From Arthrobacter bambusae (GTDB taxonomy: Bacteria; Actinomycetota; Actinomycetes; Actinomycetales; Micrococcaceae), in assembly GCF_022606295.1 (NCBI RefSeq), contig NZ_JAHHZS010000029.1, positions 1 through 53,479 on the forward strand: a DNA stretch of 53,479 nucleotides, read 5' to 3'. Positions 16,086-24,257 of this stretch are shown piece by piece. Position numbers and translations under genes: made by a program. The notes beneath the pieces were generated by a model. That model had not been told where the DNA came from, did no database searches, and worked only from the letters and a program-made list of their open reading frames with translations. Each line of letters begins with the position of its first letter. Positions within the stretch are counted from its first letter, which is position 1.

Positions 16086-18017
16086 ATGCAAAACCTGAGC
16101 TTCTCCACCATCACCCTGAACATGGCGGAGTTGGGCCCCAATAGCCCGTTGCCGGTTGTCGCGGCAGAACTGGACCAGCCGTACAGGATCGGCGACGGGG
16201 TCCCGCAGGAACTGCAGGCTGCAGCCCGCTACGGCCAGGTGCCGAACATGTTCCCGTACCTGATGCAGGACGGCTACTCGCGCGAGCGGACCGCCCATGA
16301 GGTGCCAGCGGTCGTGCTCGAGAACAGCAAACTGCGTGCCGTTGTCCTCCCCACCTTGGGCGGCCGGCTGTGGGAGCTCTTCGACACGGCCTCGGGCAAA
16401 CATCTCCTGCACACCCATGGGACCCTGCAGTTCGCCAACATCGCCCTGCGCAAGGCCTGGTTCGCCGGCGGCCTCGAATGGAACATCGGCACCCGCGGGC
16501 ACTCGCCCACCACATGCGATCCGGTGCACACCGCGATCGTCAAGACCCCCGAGGGCCACGACGTCCTGCGCATGTGGGAGTTCGAACGCCTCCGCGAAGT
16601 GGTTTTCCAAGTGGACATGTGGCTTCCGGAGGACTCGGACGTGCTGCTGACTGCGGTCCGGATCAGGAACCCCCATGACCACGAGGTCCCCATGTACTGG
16701 TGGAGCAATGCCGCCGTTCCCGAGACGGCGGAAACTCGCGTGATTGCGCCCGCCACGGAGGCCTTCGGCAGCGATTACACCACCGACATCGCCCGTGTCC
16801 GGCCCACGGAACACCAGGGCCTCGATGCCACCTGGCTGGTCAACAGCCCGCACGCGGCGGACTTCTTCTTCGACATCCAGCCCGGGCACCGGCACTGGAT
16901 TACCGCGGTAGACCACGACGGCGACGGCCTGGCCATGCTGTCGACCAGCCTCCTGCGCGGGAAGAAGTTGTTCGTGTGGGGCCAGGGCGACGGCGGGAAG
17001 CGCTGGCAGGAATGGCTCAGCCCCGGTGCCGGCCCCTACGCGGAAATCCAGGCCGGGCTGGCGCAGACCCAGTTCGAGCACCTGGCCATGCCTGCCGGCG
17101 CCGAGTGGAGCTGGGTGGAGGCCTACGGCAACGCCAAGCTGGATCCGGCGACCTCCCATGGCAAGGATTGGGCTGCGGCCGTGACCCACGCCAGTGCCCG
17201 GCTCGAAGAACTCGTCCCGGACGCGGAGCTTGAAGTGGCCCTCGCCGAAGCCGCGCGGAACTATGCGCTGCACCCGGACAAGATGCTCGTGCGCGGCAGC
17301 GCTTGGGGTGCTTTGGAGAGCGCCCGACGCCGACACTCAGGCCGCGCGTGGCTGGACGAAAGCGGCACGCCCTTCGCCGACGATGCAACCCCTGAGGCCA
17401 CCGAGGAAACAGGCCCGTGGCACAGCCTGCTGGATGGGGCTGGTTTCCTGGGCGCTGAGACCTTCGTGGCTGGGGCCGATTGGGAAGAACTGTTGGCCAA
17501 GGATGGCGGTGCGGAGGCGCAGTTCCACCTCGCCACGATGACGCACGCCCGGCAGGACCTCGACGGTGCGATCGCCGGATACGGTTCCGCGCTGATTTCC
17601 GACGGTCTCTCGCCACGGTCCACGGTCCTCGCCCACCGGGGCCGCGCCCTCGCGCTGCTGGCCACCGGCAAGGTCGACGAAGGCTTGGCTGAACTGGCCG
17701 TCGCGAGCCGGCTGGAGCCGTCCAACCTCCCCCTGCTCAGCGAAGCCATGACCCTCAGCATCCGGCATGGGAACCCCGCGCAAGCACTCGCCTTGGCGAG
17801 CGAGGCACCTGCCGGAATGTCCGACGTCGGGCGCGTCCGTTTCCTGATGGCGCTCGCCCTCTGGGGCGTCGGCAACGGCCAGGAGGCTGCAGGGATGCTC
17901 CGCGAGGGCATCGAGATCCCGGACATCCGGGAAGGCGAGGACGGGATCGCCGAGCTGTGGCAAGAAGTGTGCCCCGGGGAGCCGGTGCCTGCCCATTACC
18001 GCTTCGGAATGCACTGA
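16086..18017 (+). CDS. DUF5107 protein with TPR-like C-terminal half
   Basis: Protein of 643 residues. The N-terminal half (about residues 30-340) matches my memory of DUF5107: VLENSKLRAVVLPTLGGRLWELFD, then WFAGGLEWNIGTRGHS and YWWSNAAVPE, typical of mutarotase-like beta sandwiches that bind sugars. The C-terminal half is helical with repeating alanine-rich pairs (HLATMTHARQDLDGAIAGYG, then GRALALLATGKVDEGLAELA), as in tetratricopeptide repeats. There is no signal peptide, so it is cytoplasmic. DUF5107 proteins often accompany glycoside catabolism, but no such genes adjoin here. ATG 16086 is preceded by AGGAG. It appears to be transcribed alone. Confidence 0.75.
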   Translation: MQNLSFSTITLNMAELGPNSPLPVVAAELDQPYRIGDGVPQELQAAARYGQVPNMFPYLMQDGYSRERTAHEVPAVVLENSKLRAVVLPTLGGRLWELFDTASGKHLLHTHGTLQFANIALRKAWFAGGLEWNIGTRGHSPTTCDPVHTAIVKTPEGHDVLRMWEFERLREVVFQVDMWLPEDSDVLLTAVRIRNPHDHEVPMYWWSNAAVPETAETRVIAPATEAFGSDYTTDIARVRPTEHQGLDATWLVNSPHAADFFFDIQPGHRHWITAVDHDGDGLAMLSTSLLRGKKLFVWGQGDGGKRWQEWLSPGAGPYAEIQAGLAQTQFEHLAMPAGAEWSWVEAYGNAKLDPATSHGKDWAAAVTHASARLEELVPDAELEVALAEAARNYALHPDKMLVRGSAWGALESARRRHSGRAWLDESGTPFADDATPEATEETGPWHSLLDGAGFLGAETFVAGADWEELLAKDGGAEAQFHLATMTHARQDLDGAIAGYGSALISDGLSPRSTVLAHRGRALALLATGKVDEGLAELAVASRLEPSNLPLLSEAMTLSIRHGNPAQALALASEAPAGMSDVGRVRFLMALALWGVGNGQEAAGMLREGIEIPDIREGEDGIAELWQEVCPGEPVPAHYRFGMH

Positions 18018-18160
18018 ACTTCCGGAGCGCACAGGCTCGGGGCACATGCGGCAGGAGGCAAGTTGCGGGACGCATGTGGCAGAACGTAAGAGGCGGGGCG
18101 CCTGTGGCGGGGGTGCCGACTTTGCTGATGCCAGCACCAAGTTAAACCATGTAAGTTGGC

Positions 18161-20395
18161 ATGGTGACTCCCTCCACCAAAACCCCACTGACCCGTGCCC
18201 CCGGTATCTCCAAGGAGATCGAAGATGCGGCGTGGTTCGTGCTGGGCCCGGGGCTGCAAGGCAAAGCCTCGGCGCTCGACGGCAGCACCCGCACTTGGAC
18301 AGTGGACGCCGCCAGCGAGCTCCTGGAGCGCTTGGAACGCGGCGTCGGAGATGCCAAGGCACCCATGATGACCAACCTGCGCCAAAACCTTGAAGGGGCA
18401 TCACGCGAGGCCAAGCTGCTCGCCGTCGAACTCCTCTTCCTGCAGTCCTTGCCCCTCGCGCACGAGGTCAAATCGCTCAAGGTCAAGCGCGCCCGCGTGG
18501 CCGAAGCCGCGTCCTGGCTCGATCCCGAGCTACAGCTCCCCAAGGAGCTGTACAAGGGCATGACCGATCACGGCGTCATCCGTGACCGGACCGCGGAATT
18601 CAACTGGACCATCTGGGACCACCTGACCTGGCTGTGCCGCTTCGTGGCCCACATCGATGGCCAGTCCAACGCGAGTATCACCAAGGCCCTCAAAGACCCG
18701 CTGAAATTCCACGAACTCGCCGCGGCGACCCCCGAGGACCAGCCGGCCATCCGGCGCAGCATCGAATACCTGGCGTGGCCCAGCTACTTCGAACCAGTGG
18801 TTGCCGACGTCGAGCGGCGCGAAATCCGGGACGCTTTCGCCTCACTCGTTGGCGGCGCGCACGGCGAAACGGAAATCGACATCACCGCGGACGTCAACCG
18901 CATCCGGCTGTACTTGGACGAACAGGCGGGCCAGCGCATCGATTGGTACGACCGCCAGCTCGTGAGCCAGTGGCGCAAAGTGGGAGATCCCGGCCGGCGT
19001 GCGTGGCTGCTGCGCACGCACCAAGACTCTGCAGAGCTTCTCGCCGCGTGGCGGGACGAGGAAAAGGCGACACTCGACGTCGAGCACCTCCGCGAACTCA
19101 CCCCGGGCGTGACAGCTGGCCTGGTGCAGCATGCCGTGGACGAGGACTACAAGCACCTTGGCTACGTGGAGCGGGAGGACACCAAGACCGCTGTTTTCGC
19201 GTTCCTGACCGTGATGAAGCCCGGCGACCTCGCCCTTTTCCAGAACTCCGGAGCCATCAGGATCGGCGTGGTCCTGGGCGAGCCGGAACACAACGAGGAC
19301 AACCGCCGGCTCCGCCGCAAAGTGCGTTGGTTTGACGAGACCCACCCGATCGCCGAGGCTCCGCGGCACGTCCAGCGCCAACTCTCCACGTCGGGAATCG
19401 TCGTGGACGTCACCAGGGTCATCCAGTCGCTGCAGTCCCTCCTGCCCGCCGAAGCCGAGTCCGACGGCGAGGAAGCCGCCGCCCCGGACGCCGTCGTCGA
19501 GCCCGTCATTGAAGGGTTCCGCCCCCTCACCGAAGAGTTCGCGGCTTCCCTCCACATGGAGCTCGAGCCGCTCAAGGAGATCGCCGAACTCCTTGAGGAG
19601 AACCGCCAACTGGTGCTCTACGGCCCTCCGGGAACGGGAAAAACCTACCTCGCGAAGCATTTGGCGGCCGAACTCGCTGGCGACAGCACCGATGAGCGCG
19701 TCAAGCTGGTCCAGTTCCACCCGTCCTACGCGTACGAGGACTTCTTCGAGGGGTACCGGCCGGACAAGACCGACGACGGCCAGGTGTCGTTCAAGCTCGT
19801 CGCCGGGCCGCTCCGCCGCCTCGCCGAAGAGGCCGCGAAGCCCGGGAACTCCAACAAGCCGTACTTCCTCATCATCGACGAGATGAACCGCGCCAACCTG
19901 GCGAAAGTGTTCGGTGAGCTGTACTTCCTGCTGGAATACCGCGACGACCGGATCTACCTTCAGTACAGCCCCAACGAACCGTTCAGCCTGCCGGACAACC
20001 TCTACATCATCGGCACCATGAACACGGCAGACCGCTCCATCGCCATGATGGACGCGGCGATCCGCCGTCGCTTCGCGTTTGTCGAGTTGCATCCCAAGGT
20101 GGAACCGATCCGCGGTTCGCTCCGGCGGTTCCTCACGGCCCGCGGCCTGGACACCCTCAACGCGGACCTGCTGGACGCCCTGAACGACTCCATCGACGAT
20201 TGGGACCGGGACTTGATGATCGGCCCCTCCTACTTCATGAAGAACGCGGCCCAGAACCCTGCCGGGCTGCGCCGGATCTGGAAATACGAACTCATGCCGC
20301 TTCTTGAGGAGCACTACCACGGTCAATTGAACCGGGCCCAGCTGGAGGAGCGCTTCGGTCTGGACCAGTTGTTGGGTCGACTTGCAGTCCGCTAA
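18161..20395 (+). CDS. mcrB: McrB-like GTPase of a type IV restriction system
   Basis: AAA+ motor of a McrBC system, which cuts DNA carrying modified cytosines. At 744 residues it is much longer than E. coli McrB (about 460). The AAA+ module has LYGPPGTGKTYL near residue 487, IIDEMNRA near 571 and GTMNTADRSIAMMD near 619; MNxxD is the McrB-specific signature. The long N-terminal region should hold the modified-base reader. Residues of about 335-420 (FLTVMKPGDLALFQNSG, IGVVLGEPEHN, RRKVRWFDE) read like an EVE/PUA-type domain. The stop lies inside the start of mcrC (14-base overlap), so the pair is translationally coupled. The ATG 18161 start has only a weak ribosome site. Confidence 0.87.
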   Translation: MVTPSTKTPLTRAPGISKEIEDAAWFVLGPGLQGKASALDGSTRTWTVDAASELLERLERGVGDAKAPMMTNLRQNLEGASREAKLLAVELLFLQSLPLAHEVKSLKVKRARVAEAASWLDPELQLPKELYKGMTDHGVIRDRTAEFNWTIWDHLTWLCRFVAHIDGQSNASITKALKDPLKFHELAAATPEDQPAIRRSIEYLAWPSYFEPVVADVERREIRDAFASLVGGAHGETEIDITADVNRIRLYLDEQAGQRIDWYDRQLVSQWRKVGDPGRRAWLLRTHQDSAELLAAWRDEEKATLDVEHLRELTPGVTAGLVQHAVDEDYKHLGYVEREDTKTAVFAFLTVMKPGDLALFQNSGAIRIGVVLGEPEHNEDNRRLRRKVRWFDETHPIAEAPRHVQRQLSTSGIVVDVTRVIQSLQSLLPAEAESDGEEAAAPDAVVEPVIEGFRPLTEEFAASLHMELEPLKEIAELLEENRQLVLYGPPGTGKTYLAKHLAAELAGDSTDERVKLVQFHPSYAYEDFFEGYRPDKTDDGQVSFKLVAGPLRRLAEEAAKPGNSNKPYFLIIDEMNRANLAKVFGELYFLLEYRDDRIYLQYSPNEPFSLPDNLYIIGTMNTADRSIAMMDAAIRRRFAFVELHPKVEPIRGSLRRFLTARGLDTLNADLLDALNDSIDDWDRDLMIGPSYFMKNAAQNPAGLRRIWKYELMPLLEEHYHGQLNRAQLEERFGLDQLLGRLAVR

Positions 20396-21677
20396 GACCG
20401 CGCCGCCGCGGCCTACCCGCGCACCAGGCACCGGAAAGCCAGCGGTCCGCACGTCCCCGAAAGCTTCCACGGTGCGGCACATCGTCATGGACGAGCTCTC
20501 CGGCGGGATCGTGGACAAGCTTGATCCGGACACAGCCGCCCTCCTCAACTCGAGTGGGCTCGCGAAGGCCTCGCCCATGGGGATGGGCCTTTACCGCATC
20601 GAGCCGGTGGGCAAGGTGGGGTCCGTGCGGACGCCGACCGTACAGTTCGAGGTGCGGCCCAAGGACCGCCTCGGCCTGAACCGGCTGCTTTTCTTGCTTA
20701 GCTACGCCGGGGACCAGGGATTCCGCGAGGATTCGGTGGCCGCCGTCGAGCACAAGGACCTGTGGAGCGCCCTCGCCGAGTCACTCGCCCAGTTGTCGGA
20801 GCGCGCCCTCAGCCGCGGTCCGCTGCAGGGGTATCTCACCGTGGACGAGTCCCTCCGGACGGTCAAGGGCCGCATCCGGATCTCGGACCAGATTTCGCGC
20901 CGTCCCGGGATGCTGGTTCCGCTTGAAGTCTCCTACGACGAATTCACCGAGGACATCGCCGAAAACCGCATCCTGCGGGCCGCCCTCGAGCGGATGGGCA
21001 AGGTTCCCGGGGTGCGGCAAGATGTCCTGAGCCGCCTGCGGCAGCTCAAGGGAAAGCTCGACGCCGTCACGCGGCTGCAGTCCGGGGCGCCCCTCCCGAC
21101 TTGGCAGGCCAACCGCATGAACCTCCGATACCACCCGGTCCTGCGCTTGGCCGAGCTCATCCTGCGCAATGCCTCGGCCGAAGCGGGGGCGGGGAAGCAG
21201 CAGACCGCCTCGTTTGTGGTGGACATGTCCACTGTGTTTGAAGAATTCGTGGGCGTGGCTTTGCGGGCGGCCATGCGGGCACATCCCGGTGAAATGCGGC
21301 TTCAATACGGCGCGACGCTCAACGAAGCTGTGCGGGATTCGGACCGGCTCACAGTGCGCCCCGACGCCGTGCATTTCCTGGGTGGCAGGCCCGTGGTGGT
21401 GTACGACTCCAAATACGCCTCGGCTACCGATTCCGGGGCATCGTTGAACGCGGACCACTACCAACTCCTGGCCTACTGCACGGCCCTGCAAGTGCCCACG
21501 GCGTGGCTGGTCTACGCGGGCAAGGGGGAGATGAAGCTGCGGCGGATCCTCAACACGGACATCGACATTGTGGAGTACCCCCTGGACCTGTCCCGCCCGC
21601 CGGTGGAGATCCTTGCCGCCGTCACGGACCTGGCCCAGCAGTCCTGGGGAGAAGTGGTGCGCCAGGCGCGACGGTGA
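20382..21677 (+). CDS. mcrC: McrC-like nuclease subunit of type IV restriction system
   Basis: Endonuclease partner of McrB, 431 residues from TTG 20382. The central part (DRLGLNRLLFLLSYAGD, then LSRGPLQGYLTVDESL and VKGRIRIS) is typical of McrC. The PD-(D/E)xK site is visible as DAVHFLGGRPVVVYDSKY, with Asp342 and Lys344 in the second half. McrC binds the McrB ring and supplies cleavage. The N-terminal 30 residues are Pro/Arg/Thr-rich and poorly conserved-looking; GTG 20472 (VRHIVMDELSGG) is a credible alternative start. The family usually needs McrB GTP hydrolysis for activity. Confidence 0.88.
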   Translation: MQSAKTAPPRPTRAPGTGKPAVRTSPKASTVRHIVMDELSGGIVDKLDPDTAALLNSSGLAKASPMGMGLYRIEPVGKVGSVRTPTVQFEVRPKDRLGLNRLLFLLSYAGDQGFREDSVAAVEHKDLWSALAESLAQLSERALSRGPLQGYLTVDESLRTVKGRIRISDQISRRPGMLVPLEVSYDEFTEDIAENRILRAALERMGKVPGVRQDVLSRLRQLKGKLDAVTRLQSGAPLPTWQANRMNLRYHPVLRLAELILRNASAEAGAGKQQTASFVVDMSTVFEEFVGVALRAAMRAHPGEMRLQYGATLNEAVRDSDRLTVRPDAVHFLGGRPVVVYDSKYASATDSGASLNADHYQLLAYCTALQVPTAWLVYAGKGEMKLRRILNTDIDIVEYPLDLSRPPVEILAAVTDLAQQSWGEVVRQARR

Positions 21678-21749
21678 GGTGCCTGCGTGTTCCGTCCAGG
21701 CGGCGGGCGGACTAGCCTGAGAGGGCAAGTCACTGCAGATGGAGGCGCC

Positions 21750-21986
21750 ATGCACAGCAAGAAAAAGAAAAAGTCCTGGAAGGACATGACTCCGGGGCAA
21801 CGGGTAGGCGTGCTTGTGGTGGGTGCGGGACAGATGGCGTTGCTCATCGCGGCACAACGCAGCATTTCCAAGACCCCCGCGGCCCAGATCAGGGGAAACA
21901 AAGCCGTATGGCGGGCCGCAAGCTTCATCAATTTCTTTGGGCCGCTGAGCTATTTCCTGTTCGGCCGCCGTCGAGGAACTGCGTGA
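21750..21986 (+). CDS. Small membrane protein with PLDc_N-like segment
   Basis: A 78-residue protein with a lysine-rich N-terminus (MHSKKKKKSWKD), a hydrophobic helix (VGVLVVGAGQMALLIAA) and a second segment, FINFFGPLSYFLFGRRR. The pattern W...(G)P..YF.FGRR is that of the PLDc_N domain found at the N-terminus of cardiolipin synthases and as free-standing small proteins. GGAGG lies 5 bases before ATG 21750. Its last 59 bases overlap the convergent vsr gene. The function is unknown; a membrane accessory role is inferred. Confidence 0.7.
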   Translation: MHSKKKKKSWKDMTPGQRVGVLVVGAGQMALLIAAQRSISKTPAAQIRGNKAVWRAASFINFFGPLSYFLFGRRRGTA

Positions 21987-22395
21987 GCTGACTCTCCAAG
22001 GCCGAACGGTCCCGCAGTTCGCATTCCCACACGGTGAGAACCTCCCATCCTGAGGCTCTCAGCAGTTCGCGCTGCCCGGCGTCGCGCTCCCGGGTGCGGT
22101 TGCGCTTGGCTTCCCAAAAGTCCGCGTTGGCCGTCGGAGCGTGCAGGCCTGCCTTGCAATCGTGGAAGTGCCAGAAGCACCCGTTCACGAAAATCACCTT
22201 GCGACGGCCGGCAAACACGAGATCCGGGCTGCCGGGCAACTTCCCGCCCGCGGCCCGGCCGTGGAGCCGGTACCGGTAACCCTTGGCATGCAGGAGCCGA
22301 CGGACCAAGAGCTCGGGCTTGGTGTTCTTGCCCCGGATCTTGGACATGTTCAGGCTGCGTTGCTCAGGCGTCAGCAGGTCGCGGCTCTCGCCCAT
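21928..22395 (-). CDS. vsr: Very short patch repair endonuclease Vsr
   Basis: Vsr nicks DNA next to T:G mismatches left by deamination of 5-methylcytosine. The protein has 155 residues, as expected. SLNMSKIRGKNTKPELLVRRLLH is the N-terminal signature; the catalytic Asp58 is in GSPDLVF; the metal/zinc region is NGCFWHFHDC (71-80); FWEAKRNRTRERD and WEVLTVWECELRDR complete the family pattern. Asn71 sits where E. coli Vsr has a histidine (THGCFWH). No cytosine methyltransferase gene is nearby. It is convergent with the PLDc_N-like gene and lies beside McrBC, giving a small methylcytosine-related island. Confidence 0.92.
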   Translation of the reverse strand: MGESRDLLTPEQRSLNMSKIRGKNTKPELLVRRLLHAKGYRYRLHGRAAGGKLPGSPDLVFAGRRKVIFVNGCFWHFHDCKAGLHAPTANADFWEAKRNRTRERDAGQRELLRASGWEVLTVWECELRDRSALESQLTQFLDGGRTGNSSAAQRN

Positions 22396-22419
22396 ATCCT
22401 CAGTCTACGCAGCGCCCCT

Positions 22420-22483
22420 GAAACGCCCGCTCACGTATCGCGCCCAAATCCGAAACGCCCGCTCACGTATCGCGCCCAAATCC
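22420..22483. repeat. Exact 32-bp tandem duplication
   Basis: Two directly adjacent, identical 32-base units (22420-22451 and 22452-22483) with core CGCCCGCTCACGTATCGCGC, then GAAACCC as the start of a truncated third. They lie 24 bases upstream of the vsr start, in the divergent region shared with the glycosyltransferase gene, and could affect either promoter. Confidence 0.85.
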
Positions 22484-22563
22484 GAAACCCTCGGTCGATT
22501 GATCTTCAGGCTCCCGCGAGAACGTGAATTCTTCCCGCGGTGAACGACTGATAGCATTCGCCG

Positions 22564-23997
22564 GTGAGTCGAGGGATATTTCAGCGTTTAGTAGGCATCG
22601 TTATAGCGGTAACAGTTGGCGGTGCGGCGGCTCTCTTGTGGTTCGCTATTGCGTCAACCGGGAATTCTGCAGTCGAGTCGCGGGCCGAGGGCATTGTCCT
22701 TGGCGTCTGGAGCGTCCTCTACGATTCCGTGGCGCCGCAACCCCGCGTCATTTTGACGGCCATCGCCTTTGCACTTCTGCTGTCCGCTGGCGTGGCTTTG
22801 CTGGAGCGGCGCATTGCCAACAGGTCCCGCCGATCCGCCAATCCCCGGACGCCGCTGGCGCCAAAAATCGTCATGGCGGAAACCCGCGGTATGTACGCCG
22901 GTCCGGTAACGGTGACCGTCTTGATTCCGGCACACAATGAAGAAGCTTCGTTGCCGGCCACCATTGCCTCCCTTTTGACCCAATCGCATCGTCCGGAACG
23001 CGTGATCGTGGTGGCAGACAATTGCACCGATGCAACCGCAGCCCTTGCGCGCGAAGCCGGGGTTGAGGTGTTCGAATCGGTGAACAATACGAAAAAGAAG
23101 GCCGGCGCACTCAACCAAGCGCTGAAGTGGCTGCTGCCTGGCCAAGGCGATAACGACGTCGTGATGGTGATGGATGCGGACACCAGCCTTGACGATGGTT
23201 TCCTGGAGGTCGCAGTCTCGCGGATGACCAACGACAGGGCCTTGATGGCCGTGGGTGGCCTCTTTTACGGCGAGGAGGGGCACGGAATTGTCGGCCAGTT
23301 CCAGCGCAACGAATATATTCGGTATTCCCGTGAAATCGGACGACGGCGTGGCCGCGTTTTTGTACTGACCGGCACGGCCTCGCTCTTTCGCCCCCGGGCC
23401 CTGCGCACTGTTGCCCAGAGTCGCGGTGAGTCGATTCCGGGAATTCAGGGAGACGTTTACGATACGGCAGCTTTGACTGAGGACAATGAGCTCACGATTG
23501 CCTTGAAGTCGCTCGGCGGCCTCATGATTTCCCCCATGCAGTGCACCGTCGTCACCGAGTTGATGCCGAATTTCCGCACATTGTGGGCTCAGCGGCTTCG
23601 TTGGCAGCGGGGTGCCTTGGAAAACCTGGGGGCCTACGGAGCAACACCCCAGACGCTTCGATACTGGGCGCAGCAATTCGGCATTGGATATGGGGTGATT
23701 GCGCTCAGCGCCTACCTGCTACTGATCCTCTTGATGGTTTTGTCGCTGGATAACTGGGTCTGGTTCCCGTTCTGGCTGGGAATCGGGATCGTCTTTTCGA
23801 TCGAGCGGGTTGTCACTGTGTGGAAGGGTGGCTGGCGGGCACGCCTTTTGGCAGCCACGCTCTTTCCGGAATTGTTCTTCGATATGTTCCTCAACGTGAT
23901 TTATGTCAAGGGAATCATCGACATTTCCCTTGACCGGCAAGCCACCTGGAAACACCTCAACCATTCACAAAGCGGCGAAACCTCGAAGGCGCAGTAA
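22564..23997 (+). CDS. Processive family 2 glycosyltransferase, membrane-bound
   Basis: Inverting GT2 enzyme of the chitin synthase/hyaluronan synthase/NodC type, 477 residues. Catalytic motifs are in order: VLIPAHNEEASL, DAD at 204-206 (sugar nucleotide and metal), TED at 305-307 (catalytic base) and QRLRWQRG at 343-350 (processivity and acceptor). Two N-terminal and about three C-terminal membrane helices would form a channel for a polysaccharide. The start GTG 22564 has no good ribosome site. A one-TM protein follows after 2 bases, so they form a unit. Base composition looks slightly lower in GC than its neighbours. The product is probably a cell-surface polymer; its sugar cannot be told. 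Confidence 0.87.
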   Translation: MSRGIFQRLVGIVIAVTVGGAAALLWFAIASTGNSAVESRAEGIVLGVWSVLYDSVAPQPRVILTAIAFALLLSAGVALLERRIANRSRRSANPRTPLAPKIVMAETRGMYAGPVTVTVLIPAHNEEASLPATIASLLTQSHRPERVIVVADNCTDATAALAREAGVEVFESVNNTKKKAGALNQALKWLLPGQGDNDVVMVMDADTSLDDGFLEVAVSRMTNDRALMAVGGLFYGEEGHGIVGQFQRNEYIRYSREIGRRRGRVFVLTGTASLFRPRALRTVAQSRGESIPGIQGDVYDTAALTEDNELTIALKSLGGLMISPMQCTVVTELMPNFRTLWAQRLRWQRGALENLGAYGATPQTLRYWAQQFGIGYGVIALSAYLLLILLMVLSLDNWVWFPFWLGIGIVFSIERVVTVWKGGWRARLLAATLFPELFFDMFLNVIYVKGIIDISLDRQATWKHLNHSQSGETSKAQ

Positions 23998-23999
23998 TC

Positions 24000-24257
24000 A
24001 TGGCTATTCTTGCTTCCATTCCTACCGGAATCTTGCTTCCCGAAGGAATCCTGCACTCCGATTGGTTTGCCGTTCTGGCGACCTTCGTAGCGATTAATAC
24101 TTTGATGTATGGCGTGCTGGCCATCGCGAAGATCTTGCCGAAAGTGCACCCCGGCGATTGGGTTCGCACCCGGAATCAGCGATCGGAAACCCGGAGCATC
24201 CATCCCGATGCCCCCGCCGTGAACGAAGCTATGGATTTCCTCAAAAACCGACGCTGA
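24000..24257 (+). CDS. Small single-TM protein coupled to the GT2 gene
   Basis: Unrecognised 85-residue protein. It has one hydrophobic helix (about residues 22-45, DWFAVLATFVAINTLMYGVL) and a basic C-terminal tail rich in Arg (VRTRNQRSETRS). The start ATG is 2 bases after the glycosyltransferase stop, so translation is coupled. By position it may be an accessory subunit of the polysaccharide synthase. Its last 17 bases overlap the convergent P450 gene. Confidence 0.7.
   Translation: MAILASIPTGILLPEGILHSDWFAVLATFVAINTLMYGVLAIAKILPKVHPGDWVRTRNQRSETRSIHPDAPAVNEAMDFLKNRR

Noticed and set aside
22420..22483. CRISPR-like repeat
   Set aside because: The two units are directly adjacent with no spacer, so this is a simple tandem duplication.
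22141..22527. Frames across the 32-bp tandem repeat
   Set aside because: They run antisense through vsr and then translate the repeat; no ribosome site or domain.
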